Shown here one piece after another: positions 17,086-26,706 of a DNA stretch of 64,000 bases; within the stretch, counting starts at the first letter, position 1, and the number at the start of each line of letters is the position of its first letter. The stretch spans positions 1 to 64,000 of the forward strand of contig CALWLS010000006.1 of NCBI GenBank assembly GCA_944381575.1, written 5' to 3'. The DNA comes from an uncultured Lachnospiraceae bacterium. GTDB taxonomy: Bacteria; Bacillota; Clostridia; Lachnospirales; Lachnospiraceae. The position numbers were made by a program, and so were the translations under genes. The notes below the pieces were generated by a model. The model had not been told where the DNA came from. It did no database searches and was given only the letters and a program-made list of their open reading frames with translations.

Positions 17086-18177
17086 ATGAGGGCAAAAAGA
17101 TTTTTGACATGGGCTGCGGCGATCGTCCTGTCGCTTAATACTGTGGCATTTGCTGCGGAGGCCGCGGTGATCGTTCAGCCGGGGGTAGTCATAGGAGGCG
17201 GAAATAACACTGCAGAAGGACCTCAGTATTCACTGGCAGGAGAAGGTGAAGCTGAAAGCGGACAGGCAGTGATGATAATAACCGGAGATGGAGAAGTGAT
17301 AAAAAGCGGCGAGGACGCGGCCGGGGAGACTCCTGAAGGTCAGGGCGCCAGTGCCCAGGAAGGAAGCAGTGGAGATAACGCCGGTCAGGCTGTTACGGAA
17401 GGAGCCTCGGGTGCGGGCGTGATGGATGCAGGCACGACTGGCGCTGGGGCCGCTGAGGCCGGGGATTTAGGTACAGCTGCATCCGATCCGGCGGCGGAAA
17501 GCATCGCCAACAGGAATACGCTCGTAGCAACTTCGGATCCTGATATCTTTTACATAAATGGAAGGCAGATAGATAAAACCAGACCTGTGGCGGCTCTTAC
17601 ATATGACGACGGGCCTCATCCTCCGGTGGGGAACAGGATAATGGACGTAATGGCCCAGTATGGACAGAAATGCACCTTTTTCATGGTGGGGAACAGAGTT
17701 TCAGCAAGGGCAGATGAAGTAAAGCGGATGGCGGCGGAGGGACATGAGCTTGCCAATCATTCCCACAGCCACGCATATCTCAATAAGGTGAGCGCTGAAG
17801 CGGTAAGGCAGGAGGTGGCTGCCTGCAATGATGCGATAGCCGCGGCGGCAGGCGTAAGGCCGGGACTCATGAGACTTCCCGGAGGTCTTAAGAACGATAC
17901 GGTAATGTCGAATATCGGAATGCCGGTGATACTCTGGAATATAGATACAAGGGACTGGAAGACAAGAAATTCCGATCAGGTCACGGCGGAGGTGCTTAAT
18001 AATATCAAGGACGGGGATGTAGTGCTTATGCATGAGCTCTATAATTCCACGGCGGATGCGACGGAAAGGATAGTGCCTGAGCTTACGGCAAGAGGCTTTC
18101 AGCTGGTAACAGTTTCGGAACTGGCTGCGATAAAGGGAGTGGGGCTCAATCCGGGACAGATATATTACAGCTTTTGA
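17086..18177 (+). CDS. Secreted polysaccharide deacetylase (CE4 family)
   Basis: A near-duplicate GAGGGCAAAAAA context gives several possible starts; ATG 17086 yields a clean signal peptide, MRAKRFLTWAAAIVLSLNTV ending near AFAAEA. An Ala/Gly/Glu-rich linker follows (about 30-145). The NodB domain holds YDDGPH (Asp174/Asp175), NHSHSH (His225, His227, His229) and a late LMHELY. Motif 3 is RLPGG rather than the common RxPYG. CE4 enzymes remove N-acetyl groups from peptidoglycan, chitin-like or other glycans outside the cell. It is 363 residues, and is followed closely by an ATPase gene on the same strand. Confidence 0.92.
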   Translation: MRAKRFLTWAAAIVLSLNTVAFAAEAAVIVQPGVVIGGGNNTAEGPQYSLAGEGEAESGQAVMIITGDGEVIKSGEDAAGETPEGQGASAQEGSSGDNAGQAVTEGASGAGVMDAGTTGAGAAEAGDLGTAASDPAAESIANRNTLVATSDPDIFYINGRQIDKTRPVAALTYDDGPHPPVGNRIMDVMAQYGQKCTFFMVGNRVSARADEVKRMAAEGHELANHSHSHAYLNKVSAEAVRQEVAACNDAIAAAAGVRPGLMRLPGGLKNDTVMSNIGMPVILWNIDTRDWKTRNSDQVTAEVLNNIKDGDVVLMHELYNSTADATERIVPELTARGFQLVTVSELAAIKGVGLNPGQIYYSF

Positions 18178-18211
18178 CAGAGGCGTTTAGCGGTATCAGG
18201 GGGAAATCAGC

Positions 18212-19441
18212 ATGATCAAAAGGACTATGTATCTTGAAAAACTTGAAATGTATTTAAACCGCGATGTGGTCAAGATCATAACCGGGGTAAGGAGATGCGG
18301 AAAGACCACGCTGATCAGACAGTTTATCGAAGAACTTAAGGAAAACGGCATACCTGAGGAAAATATAATTTATCTTAATTTCGAGGCCATGATATACGCT
18401 TATTTCAACAGAGCCTCGGATCTGAGGGATATGCTGTTCGAATTCATGGAGCAGTCAAAGGGACATACCTACATTTTCCTGGATGAGGTACAGAATATAG
18501 AGGGCTGGGCTAATGTCGCCTCTGAGCTTTTGAATCTGTTTGACTGTGATCTCTATGTTTCATCCTCGAATTCCTCAGTATTTAAAAACGATTTCGCAAA
18601 GGTCCTGGGCTACAGATATGTAAGGATAGATGTTTTTCCGCTCACCTTCAGCGAATATCTGGCTATAACGGCTGAGGAGAGGATAATACCTGAGGGATCC
18701 GAAGCACAGGCTCCTTCAAAGGAAGAACTGTTTATGGACTATCTCAGGAGAGGCAGCATGCCGGGGACATATTCCTTAAAGGACGATGCTGACAGGACGG
18801 ATTACCTGTCGGACCTCTATAATGCGATAATACTTAAGGATGTTGTCCAGTGCAATAATTTAAGGGACATAAACCATATAGATAAGATCATGGAGTTCAT
18901 CTTAAGCCACATGGGAGAGGTATTTTCGCCCAAGGCAGTCAAGGACCATGTTAAAAAAAGCGGGGCAGTCATATCCGTGGATACGGTATATTCCTGTCTT
19001 GACGCCCTTACAGGCGCCTACCTTATATATAAAGTGCCGAGATTCGATATCAAAAACGACAGGGTATTGGAGACCCAGGAAAAATACTATATCTGCGATC
19101 CTGCAATGAGGGATTCAGTCATGAAGGACGAGGGACCGGGAATAGAGGCGATGCTGGAAAACGCCCTCTGTCTGGAAATGCTCCAGAGAGGCTTCAACCT
19201 GTATGTGGGCAAGCAGGGCCAGAATATCATAGATTTCATGGCAATGAGAGGACAGGACAGGACCTACTTAAACTGCTGTGAAACGGTCAGCGACAGAACT
19301 GAGGCAAAGAATAATTTTGGTCCGCTTACAAGGATCAGGGATAATTATTTCAAGATGGTGTTGTCCATGGATTCAGGGACCATAATCAACAAGGGAGGGA
19401 TAATCAACTACCCGATAGTCGATTTCCTGAGCGAGGCCTGA
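18212..19441 (+). CDS. AAA_14/DUF4143 ATP-binding protein
   Basis: 409 residues. The Walker A motif GVRRCGKT is at 25-32, Walker B is IFLDEVQN near residue 90, and VFPLTFSEYL is the typical sensor region of this predicted ATPase group. The C-terminal DUF4143 nuclease-like domain holds VGKQGQNIIDFMA. The function of the family is not established; members are common in Lachnospiraceae genomes, often in several copies. The ATG at 18212 lies 34 bases after the deacetylase, behind GGGGGAAATCAGC. Confidence 0.85.
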   Translation: MIKRTMYLEKLEMYLNRDVVKIITGVRRCGKTTLIRQFIEELKENGIPEENIIYLNFEAMIYAYFNRASDLRDMLFEFMEQSKGHTYIFLDEVQNIEGWANVASELLNLFDCDLYVSSSNSSVFKNDFAKVLGYRYVRIDVFPLTFSEYLAITAEERIIPEGSEAQAPSKEELFMDYLRRGSMPGTYSLKDDADRTDYLSDLYNAIILKDVVQCNNLRDINHIDKIMEFILSHMGEVFSPKAVKDHVKKSGAVISVDTVYSCLDALTGAYLIYKVPRFDIKNDRVLETQEKYYICDPAMRDSVMKDEGPGIEAMLENALCLEMLQRGFNLYVGKQGQNIIDFMAMRGQDRTYLNCCETVSDRTEAKNNFGPLTRIRDNYFKMVLSMDSGTIINKGGIINYPIVDFLSEA

Positions 19442-19554
19442 GACCCGCTGCTAAACCATGGAGAGCAGCATAAAGCCATAAAAAAGAGCATCACTGCTGC
19501 GACGAAGACGCCTGAAGATGTCTGAAGATCCCTTAAGATCTCATAAGATCTCAT

Positions 19555-19588
19555 CACAAAAAACGGACGGGAGTAATCCCGTCCGTTT
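19555..19588 (-). terminator. Terminator of hpf
   Basis: AAACGGACGGGA (19561-19572) pairs with TCCCGTCCGTTT (19577-19588). On the minus strand it is followed by TTTTG, placing it about 85 bases after the hpf stop. Confidence 0.8.
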
Positions 19589-19670
19589 CAGCATATCGTA
19601 TATCTGAAAAAACGCACCATAATGTTTGATCTGTGAGATCTTAAGGCCGTGGACCTTATAAAAGGATCCG

Positions 19671-20207
19671 TCAGCCCTCCGGAACTATGAGGCCGTAGCC
19701 GTTATTCTTTCTCTTATATACTACGCAGGTCTCATCAGTTTCAGCGTCTTTGAATACGAAGAAATTATGTCCTAAAAGATCCATCTGGAGGCATGCCTCC
19801 TCAGCGGACATAGGCTTAAAATCAAATCTCTTGACCTTCTCTATGCGGATGTCGTCATCCTCAGGTACAGGCTCCTCCTCGTTCTCGATAAAAAGTGAGG
19901 AGAAGGATTCAGCGCCCTGGGTCCTGTCTATAAGCTTTGTACGATGGCGTTTTACCTGACGCTCAAGTATCTCTTCCACGAGATCTATTGAAACATAGAG
20001 ATCAGTGGAGGTCTCCTCAGCACGTATGATGGAATTCTTGATAGGGATAGTTACTTCTACTGTATAATCATCCTTCTGTCTGGACAAGGTAACATTGGCT
20101 GTTGTATCTTCGGCAAAGAGCTTGGAGATCTTGCCGAGCTTTTTTTCGACCTGGTCTTTTGTTCTGTCGCTCACGTTGATATTTCTGCCGGTAATGTTAA
20201 ACTTCAT
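19671..20207 (-). CDS. hpf: Long-form ribosome hibernation promoting factor
   Basis: The ATG at 20207 has GAAAGGATG upstream and gives MKFNITGRNINVSDRTKDQV, the standard start; the frame extends upstream without support. It is 178 residues. The N-terminal S30AE domain (about 1-100) binds the 30S decoding region. The C-terminal domain (about 120-178, KRFDFKPMSAEEACLQMDLL and GHNFFVFKDAETDE) drives dimerisation into 100S ribosomes in stationary phase. It is transcribed away from dCMP deaminase. Confidence 0.95.
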   Translation of the reverse strand: MKFNITGRNINVSDRTKDQVEKKLGKISKLFAEDTTANVTLSRQKDDYTVEVTIPIKNSIIRAEETSTDLYVSIDLVEEILERQVKRHRTKLIDRTQGAESFSSLFIENEEEPVPEDDDIRIEKVKRFDFKPMSAEEACLQMDLLGHNFFVFKDAETDETCVVYKRKNNGYGLIVPEG

Positions 20208-20358
20208 ATAAACACATCCTTTCTTAGGGAGCATAATGGATAAATTCACGCTCCTTATATGGGCATTATAGCATAAGTCGCCGTATATTTCGATTATCTA
20301 TTATAAAAATTCAACTTATTTTAACATAAATATGTACAAAATACACAAATGGCTAAAC

Positions 20359-20387
20359 TTGCCCGGAACAGCATATTTTAGTATAAT
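20359..20387 (+). promoter_or_regulatory. Sigma-A promoter of the dCMP deaminase gene
   Basis: TTGCCC (20359-20364), 17 bases, TATAAT (20382-20387), about 48 bases before the start codon. Confidence 0.65.
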
Positions 20388-20434
20388 ATAAAAGATTATG
20401 TGCTGAAGCCGGTAAGCTTCATTTAAGGAGAATT

Positions 20435-20923
20435 ATGGAGAGACGGGATAAGACCAACTACTATCTGGACCTTGCCGATATCGTTTCAAAAAGAGGTACG
20501 TGTCTAAGGAGACGTTTCGGCGCTGTAATAGTTAAAAATGACGAGGTGATATCTACCGGTTACGTTGGAGCTCCGAGAGGCAGGAAAAACTGTACGGATC
20601 TTGGCTATTGCGTAAGACAGGAGCTCAATATACCGAGAGGGGAAAGATATGAGCTTTGCAGGAGCGTGCATGCCGAAGCAAACGCCATAATCAGTGCCTC
20701 AAGGGATAAAATGATCGGCTCCACCCTTTACCTTTCCGGAAGGGAAGCGGACACCGGCGAATATGTAAAAAACGCTTCCTGCTGTTCCATGTGCAAGCGC
20801 ATGGTGATAAATGCGGGAATAGAAAAGGTGGTCATCAGGGATGATGACGATAATTACCGTGTTGTGGACGTCAGAGACTGGGTCGAGGATGACGAATCCC
20901 TAAGCGGCATGAAGGGCTATTGA
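20435..20923 (+). CDS. Deoxycytidylate (dCMP) deaminase family protein
   Basis: 162 residues. The zinc site is formed by HAEANAI (His and catalytic Glu) and the later CCSMCKRM. KRGTCLRRRFGAVIV at the N terminus is typical of the ComEB/dCMP deaminase group. It converts dCMP to dUMP for thymidylate synthesis. AAGGAG lies eight bases before the ATG. It stands alone between hpf and an MBL gene. Confidence 0.92.
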   Translation: MERRDKTNYYLDLADIVSKRGTCLRRRFGAVIVKNDEVISTGYVGAPRGRKNCTDLGYCVRQELNIPRGERYELCRSVHAEANAIISASRDKMIGSTLYLSGREADTGEYVKNASCCSMCKRMVINAGIEKVVIRDDDDNYRVVDVRDWVEDDESLSGMKGY

Positions 20924-20962
20924 AGCCCTGAAGTGTTCAGCCTTTTAAGGGCATGGAAGATT

Positions 20963-21694
20963 TCAGATATCGATGGTTTCCTTTTGAAAGGGAGTGTCGA
21001 GGAACCTTATGTCATCAATGCCCTTAAGCTTTGAGGCGCCTTCAGCAGCTGCGCGTCCGTATCCGGAAATATCTTCGGATGCAAAGGGAAGATGGGTGAT
21101 CATAAGATGCTTTGGACGGATAATATCCCCGATGACATCACGGCCCTTTTTGAAGAGGAGCCAGGAAAATGTCATAAAAGCCACATCGGTGTCATGACAC
21201 CCGGCATATCCGGAAAATGTTTCATCTGAGATCGAGGTATCGCCTGAAACAAGCATGCTGCAGCTGGGATATGAGATATTGATAAAGTAATTATTGTGCC
21301 CGGATTCACGGCCGCTGTGTCTGGCCTTTACAAATTCAAGGCGCAGGCTGCCGGCTGTGACTTCGTGCCTTTCTTCCTTTAATAATAACTGTCCGGGAAA
21401 ATAGTTTTCCGGAAGTATCAGCCTGGCTTCAGGCCAGATGGATTTAGCTTCCCTGCACATACGGCTTGAGAAATGATCTGTATGGCAGTGGGTGAAGGCG
21501 ATAATATCAGGACCCTTTCCGGTCCCGCCCGTAAAGTCCGGATCGGATCTCAGCACCTTCCAGAGCTCGGGACTTACCGATGAAAAGGAAGCGGAGTTCT
21601 TATCGTGAAGGGCGTCTATCCAGACTGTCCCGTAAGGAAGTACAGCGGAAAAGCCTGCGTTTGCTGAAAATGAAATTTTGATTTTTTCTGACAT
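20963..21694 (-). CDS. MBL-fold metal-dependent hydrolase (UlaG-like)
   Basis: The frame opens at 21769, but GAAAGGAACGGATCC before the ATG at 21694 gives the likely start (243 residues, MSEKIKISFSANAGF). FTHCHTDHFSS supplies the first metal-binding motif, SGDTSIS the Asp, and MITHLPF the last His. The layout is that of L-ascorbate-6-phosphate lactonase-like beta-lactamase-fold hydrolases. The substrate is unknown. It is convergent with the dCMP deaminase gene, with 39 bases between stops. Confidence 0.85.
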   Translation of the reverse strand: MSEKIKISFSANAGFSAVLPYGTVWIDALHDKNSASFSSVSPELWKVLRSDPDFTGGTGKGPDIIAFTHCHTDHFSSRMCREAKSIWPEARLILPENYFPGQLLLKEERHEVTAGSLRLEFVKARHSGRESGHNNYFINISYPSCSMLVSGDTSISDETFSGYAGCHDTDVAFMTFSWLLFKKGRDVIGDIIRPKHLMITHLPFASEDISGYGRAAAEGASKLKGIDDIRFLDTPFQKETIDI

Positions 21695-21897
21695 GGATCC
21701 GTTCCTTTCAGGATGGCGTTCATATATCCCATCCGCCTTTTGATTATAAGGTATCGCGGAGGGATTCATAAAGATAATCTTTCAATACTTTTAATAATGA
21801 ACAAGGCCGGACAGCCCGCCTTGACAACCTATATATTTGGTGGTAGGGTTGATTGGCGAATTTGGAGATTTTGTGCCTTTAAGGCATTTGGAGAGTA

Positions 21898-22911
21898 ATG
21901 TCCTACGATGTTTTAACACGTGAAATATCGAATGACTTTTATAAAGAGCTGCTCTACAGGATGATAAAGGTGAACCGCTTTGAAACGGAACTTTTACGTC
22001 TGCAGAACGAGGGGAAGGTCCACGGGACGCTTCACTTATGCGTCGGGGAGGAAGCCTCTGTGGTAGGCAGTACGGCAGCGCTTAAAAAGGACGATTATAT
22101 TTTTACCACGCATCGCGGCCATGGAGAGAGCATAGGAAAGGGAGCGGACATCAGACTGATTATGGCCGAGATACTCGGCAAGACCGGAAGCTCTAACCGC
22201 GGCATAGGCGGATCCATGCACGTTACCGCTCCTGAAGTGGGAGTGGTCGGATCCAACGGAGTGGTGGGCGCATCGGTACCTATATCGCTGGGAGCCGCCC
22301 TTACCATCAAGTTAAAAAAGATCCCGGACCGCGTATCGGTATGCTTTTTTGGTGACGGAGCCGCCAATCAGGGGGCTGTGCTCGAATCCATGAATCTTGC
22401 GGGCGCATGGAAGCTGCCCGTTATTTTCGTACTTATAGAAAATGGATACGCCGTATCCACCCGTCCGGAGGAGGCGTCGGCAGACCCTGATTTCGTAAAG
22501 AGAGCGATGCCTTTTAAACTCAATCCTTTTGACGTTGACGGGGACGATGTATTAAAGGTGCTCTATACCGTGGCAAAGGCAAGGGAGATGGTCTTAAGCG
22601 GAGCAGGTCCCTGTCTTATAGTGGAGCATACCTACAGGATATCCGGACATTCAAGGTCGGATGTCAATTCCTACAGATCCACGGAGGAGATAGAGACCCA
22701 TATCAAGAATGACCCTATAAAGAGATATACGGATTATCTGATATCCAACGGGTTCTTCGGGGCCGAGGAGCTTGAAGCCGTCAAAAGATCGGCTGAAGAA
22801 GAGGTCAAGGCTGCCGTAAGCTATGCCCTTTCAAGGCCGGATGCGGATATGGGAGCGGAGGAGCTTGAACGGCTCGTGTACTCGGATGATCATGATCGGA
22901 GGGCGTTATGA
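21898..22911 (+). CDS. Thiamine-diphosphate 2-oxoacid/acetoin dehydrogenase E1 alpha
   Basis: 337 residues. TTHRGHGESIGKGADI, GGSMHV and the ThDP motif FFGDGAANQGAVLESMNLA identify the E1 alpha subunit; the usual ENN end of the motif is ENGYAVST. The closest general match is the acetoin/pyruvate dehydrogenase type. With the beta subunit it decarboxylates a 2-oxoacid or acetoin and transfers the acyl group to a lipoyl E2. GGAGAGTA precedes the ATG. It overlaps the beta gene by four bases (ATGA). No E2 or E3 gene is nearby. Confidence 0.9.
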   Translation: MSYDVLTREISNDFYKELLYRMIKVNRFETELLRLQNEGKVHGTLHLCVGEEASVVGSTAALKKDDYIFTTHRGHGESIGKGADIRLIMAEILGKTGSSNRGIGGSMHVTAPEVGVVGSNGVVGASVPISLGAALTIKLKKIPDRVSVCFFGDGAANQGAVLESMNLAGAWKLPVIFVLIENGYAVSTRPEEASADPDFVKRAMPFKLNPFDVDGDDVLKVLYTVAKAREMVLSGAGPCLIVEHTYRISGHSRSDVNSYRSTEEIETHIKNDPIKRYTDYLISNGFFGAEELEAVKRSAEEEVKAAVSYALSRPDADMGAEELERLVYSDDHDRRAL

Positions 22912-23903
22912 ATAATGTACGAAGGATAACCTTCAGGGAAGCCCTCAGGGAAGCCTTATCGGAAGAAATGAGGCGGGATGAAAACGTCATAATGTTAGGA
23001 GAGGATATAGGTGAGTACGGCGGAGGCTTCAGGGTCACGGAAGGAATGATCGACGAGTTCGGAAGCGGCAGGATACTTGAAACCCCTATATCGGAGACCG
23101 CCTTTACGGGAATGGCCACGGGAGCGGCCATTACGGGAATGAGACCGGTGGTGGAGTACATGTTTTCAGATTTTATGGGTGTGTGTTTCGACCAGATCAT
23201 GAATGAGGCGGCAAAGGTACATTATATATATAATGGTAATTACAGCGTACCGATGGTCATAAGGTCAGCTTCGGGAGCCGGCACCGGCGCAGCGGCGCAG
23301 CATTCCCAGTCCCTCGAAAATATGTATTGTCATGTTCCGGGGCTGAAGGTGGTAATGCCCTCCACCCCCTATGACGCCAAAGGTCTTATGAAGACCGCCA
23401 TAAGGGATAATGATCCGGTTATATTTTTAGAGGATAAGCTCCTTTATGATACGGAAGGCGAAGTGCCTGAAGCAGAATATACCATTCCGCTGGGAGTGGC
23501 GGACCTTAAGAAAAAGGGAAGAGACATAACCCTTATAACCTATGGACGCATGACGGGAATGTGTCTTGAGGCAGCGGAGATGTTAAAGGTAAAAGAAGGG
23601 ATCGAAGCCGCCGTGCTGGACTTAAGGTCTCTCCTTCCTTTGGACAGGGATGCGATAATAGCCTCCGTGGCGGAGACCGGCAGGGCGCTTATAGTTCATG
23701 AGGCAGTCAAATTTGCGGGCTTTGGAGCTGAGATACTTTCAACCATCATGGAAAGCAGGGCTTTTTATAAGCTTAAGAGTCCTGTAAGAAGGCTCGGAGC
23801 GGCGTTCTGCCCTGTACCGAGCGCAAAAAAACTGGAAGAAAATGTATTTCCTACGCCGTTTAGCATAACGGATGCGGCAGCAGAGCTGATAAAGGGCGTC
23901 TGA
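22908..23903 (+). CDS. 2-oxoacid/acetoin dehydrogenase E1 beta
   Basis: 331 residues of the transketolase beta-subunit family. REALREALSEEMRRDENVIM, LGEDIGEYGGGF, the TPISE segment, and the C-terminal transketolase domain with LITYGRM and DLRSLLPLD are all normal. It forms the alpha2-beta2 E1 with the preceding gene, to which it is translationally coupled. The following gene is secA, so the pair is a self-contained unit without lipoyl components. Confidence 0.92.
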   Translation: MNNVRRITFREALREALSEEMRRDENVIMLGEDIGEYGGGFRVTEGMIDEFGSGRILETPISETAFTGMATGAAITGMRPVVEYMFSDFMGVCFDQIMNEAAKVHYIYNGNYSVPMVIRSASGAGTGAAAQHSQSLENMYCHVPGLKVVMPSTPYDAKGLMKTAIRDNDPVIFLEDKLLYDTEGEVPEAEYTIPLGVADLKKKGRDITLITYGRMTGMCLEAAEMLKVKEGIEAAVLDLRSLLPLDRDAIIASVAETGRALIVHEAVKFAGFGAEILSTIMESRAFYKLKSPVRRLGAAFCPVPSAKKLEENVFPTPFSITDAAAELIKGV

Positions 23904-23985
23904 ACACGATATGGACATACTTTTTTGATATATTATTTTTTCTTACGGAAACCAATTAATTTGAGATTTCAGGAACGGAGTTTAG

Positions 23986-26604
23986 ATGGCAAGCATTGCA
24001 GAAAAGTTATTCGGCACGCACAGTGACAGAGAGCTGAAAAGGATCATGCCCATAGTGGATAAGATCGAAGCCCTGGATCCGGTCATGTCGGCCATGACCG
24101 ATGAAGATCTTAAGGCACAGACTCCAAAATTCAAGGAGAGACTGGCTAAAGGAGAGACCCTGGACGATATACTGCCGGAGGCCTTTGCCACTGTCAGGGA
24201 GGCGTCGAAGAGAGTCCTTGGAATGAAGCATTTCAGGGTACAGCTCATAGGAGGCATCGTTCTTCATCAGGGACGTATAGCCGAGATGAAGACCGGTGAA
24301 GGAAAGACCCTCGTATCCACCTGTCCGGCATATCTTAACGCTCTTGCGGGAAAAGGCGTGCATATAGTTACGGTCAATGATTACCTTGCAAAGCGTGACG
24401 CTGAGTGGATGGGACAGGTACATGAATTCCTTGGACTTACCGTCGGCGTGATACTTAATTCCATGGATAATCCTGCAAGGAAGCGGGCTTATGCATGTGA
24501 CATCACCTATGTTACAAATAATGAGCTCGGATTCGATTATCTGAGAGACAATATGGCGATCTATAAGGAACAGCTGGTCTTAAGAGGCCTTGACTATGCC
24601 ATCATAGACGAGGTCGATTCAGTACTCATAGATGAAGCCAGGACGCCTCTTATCATTTCCGGACAGTCCGGAAAGAGCACCAAGCTTTATGAGGCCTGCG
24701 ATGTGCTTGCAAGGCAGATGGAGCGGGGAGAGGCTTCGGCGGAATTTTCCAAGATCAACGCCATACTTGGAGAGGAGATCGAGGAGACCGGCGACTATAT
24801 ATATGATGAAAAAGAGAAAAACGTATCTCTTACGGAGGAAGGCGTAAAGAAGGTCGAGAAGTTCTTCCATATAGATAACCTTGCCGATCCGGAAAACCTT
24901 GAGATACAGCACTGCATCATCCTGGCCCTTCGCGCCCACAATGCGATGCACAGGGATAAGGATTATGTAATAAAGGATGGTCAGGTGGTGATCGTAGACG
25001 AGTTTACCGGACGTATAATGCCGGGACGCCGTTATTCCGACGGTCTCCATCAGGCCATAGAGGCGAAGGAACACGTGGAGGTCAAAAGGGAGAGCCGTAC
25101 GCTTGCCACCATCACCTTCCAGAACTTCTTTAATAAATTCAATAAGAAATCCGGCATGACCGGTACGGCCCAGACCGAGGAAAAGGAATTCAGGAATATC
25201 TACGGGATGGACGTTATCGTCATACCGACCAACAAGCCGGTCATCAGAAAGGACTATGACGACGCCGTATATAAGACGGAAAAGGAAAAATTCCGCGCCG
25301 TATGCGACGCCGTGGTGGAGGCTCATTCCAAGGGACAGCCGGTACTTGTGGGAACTGTGAACATAGATACCTCGGAAATGCTTTCGGAGATGTTAAAGCG
25401 CAGGGGAGTACCTCACAGCGTGCTGAACGCCAAGTTCCACGAAAAGGAAGCGGAGATAGTCGCAGGGGCAGGACAGCATGGAGCCGTGACCATAGCCACG
25501 AACATGGCCGGACGAGGAACCGATATCAAGCTGGACGATGAAGCCAAGGCCCTCGGCGGATTAAAGATAATCGGCACAGAGAGACATGAGTCCAGACGTA
25601 TCGATAATCAGCTTAGAGGACGTTCCGGACGTCAGGGAGACCCGGGTGAATCCAAGTTCTACCTTTCCCTTGAGGATAAGCTCTTAAGGCTTTTCGGAGC
25701 GGATAACCTGATGAATATGTTCAACGCCCTCGGAGTAGAGGAAGGCGAGGAGATACATCATAAGATGCTTTCCAAGGCCATAGAGAACGCCCAGAAAAAG
25801 ATAGAGGGCAATAACTTCGGAGTACGTGAGCAGCTTTTAAAGTACGATGAGGTCAATAACGAGCAGAGGGATATAGTTTATGCCGAGAGGAGAAAGGTCC
25901 TGGACGGCATAAGCATGAGAGATGTCATCATCGGATATGCCCAGGATATCGTGGATAATGCCGTTGACATGACCATAGCCGAGGATAAGAAGCCTGAGGA
26001 CTGGGATGTAAGAGAGCTTAACAACATGCTGCTTCCTGTCATCCCTATAGCTCCGATCAAGATGAGCGAGGAGGAATTCAAAAAGCTCAATAAGGAATCC
26101 TTAAAGCAGCTCTTAAAGGAAAAGGCCATCAGGCTGTATGAGGAAAAGGAGGCCCTGTTCCCTGATCCTGAGCAGCTGAGGGAAGCAGAGAGAGTAGTGC
26201 TCCTAAAGGTTATCGACAACAAGTGGATGAATCATATAGACGACATGACGCAGCTCCGTGAGGGTATCGGACTTGTGTCCTATGGAAATAAGGATCCGCT
26301 CGTTGAGTATAAGACCGAAGGCTACGAAATGTTCGAGGGCATGATAGCCTCCATAAAGGAGGATACGGTAAGGGTACTTTATCATCTTCAGGTAGAGCAG
26401 AAGGTGGAGAGAGAGCCGGCTGCAAAGATCACCGGAACGAACCGTGACGACAGTGCTGCCAAGGCCCCGGTAAAACGTGCGATAAGGAAGATATATCCTA
26501 ATGACCCTTGCCCTTGCGGAAGCGGCAAGAAATTCAAACAGTGCCATGGAAGATTTATGAAAGACGGGGAGCAGCTGGACTTCAGTAATATTTCAGGCAC
26601 ATGA
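23986..26604 (+). CDS. secA: Preprotein translocase ATPase SecA
   Basis: 872 residues, a normal length. Walker A MKTGEGKT is at 101-108, the DEAD-like Walker B is [18 protein letters not shown], and [24 protein letters not shown] and [13 protein letters not shown] are helicase motifs. The C-terminal zinc tail [13 protein letters not shown] binds SecB or lipids in other bacteria. SecA drives post-translational export through SecYEG, and would export the surface proteins of this window. It is followed by a strong hairpin and then prfB. Confidence 0.98.
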   Translation: MASIAEKLFGTHSDRELKRIMPIVDKIEALDPVMSAMTDEDLKAQTPKFKERLAKGETLDDILPEAFATVREASKRVLGMKHFRVQLIGGIVLHQGRIAEMKTGEGKTLVSTCPAYLNALAGKGVHIVTVNDYLAKRDAEWMGQVHEFLGLTVGVILNSMDNPARKRAYACDITYVTNNELGFDYLRDNMAIYKEQLVLRGLDYAIIDEVDSVLIDEARTPLIISGQSGKSTKLYEACDVLARQMERGEASAEFSKINAILGEEIEETGDYIYDEKEKNVSLTEEGVKKVEKFFHIDNLADPENLEIQHCIILALRAHNAMHRDKDYVIKDGQVVIVDEFTGRIMPGRRYSDGLHQAIEAKEHVEVKRESRTLATITFQNFFNKFNKKSGMTGTAQTEEKEFRNIYGMDVIVIPTNKPVIRKDYDDAVYKTEKEKFRAVCDAVVEAHSKGQPVLVGTVNIDTSEMLSEMLKRRGVPHSVLNAKFHEKEAEIVAGAGQHGAVTIATNMAGRGTDIKLDDEAKALGGLKIIGTERHESRRIDNQLRGRSGRQGDPGESKFYLSLEDKLLRLFGADNLMNMFNALGVEEGEEIHHKMLSKAIENAQKKIEGNNFGVREQLLKYDEVNNEQRDIVYAERRKVLDGISMRDVIIGYAQDIVDNAVDMTIAEDKKPEDWDVRELNNMLLPVIPIAPIKMSEEEFKKLNKESLKQLLKEKAIRLYEEKEALFPDPEQLREAERVVLLKVIDNKWMNHIDDMTQLREGIGLVSYGNKDPLVEYKTEGYEMFEGMIASIKEDTVRVLYHLQVEQKVEREPAAKITGTNRDDSAAKAPVKRAIRKIYPNDPCPCGSGKKFKQCHGRFMKDGEQLDFSNISGT

Positions 26605-26643
26605 AAATGACGACCGGACGTTAAATTGGTATTATTAAGTATA

Positions 26644-26678
26644 AACTGAGCCGGCTTTTTATAAGAGCCGGCTCAGTT
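26644..26678 (+). terminator. Perfect 13-bp hairpin between secA and prfB
   Basis: AACTGAGCCGGCT (26644-26656) pairs exactly with AGCCGGCTCAGTT (26666-26678). The T-run after it is weak (GGAAGTTTTT). It ends 28 bases before the prfB start. Confidence 0.7.
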
Positions 26679-26706
26679 GGAAGTTTTTAAGGTATCGGGA
26701 GAACAG

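Noticed and set aside
24619-25326. 235-codon minus-strand frame inside secA
   Set aside because: Fully antisense to conserved secA motifs with no ribosome site or recognisable protein.
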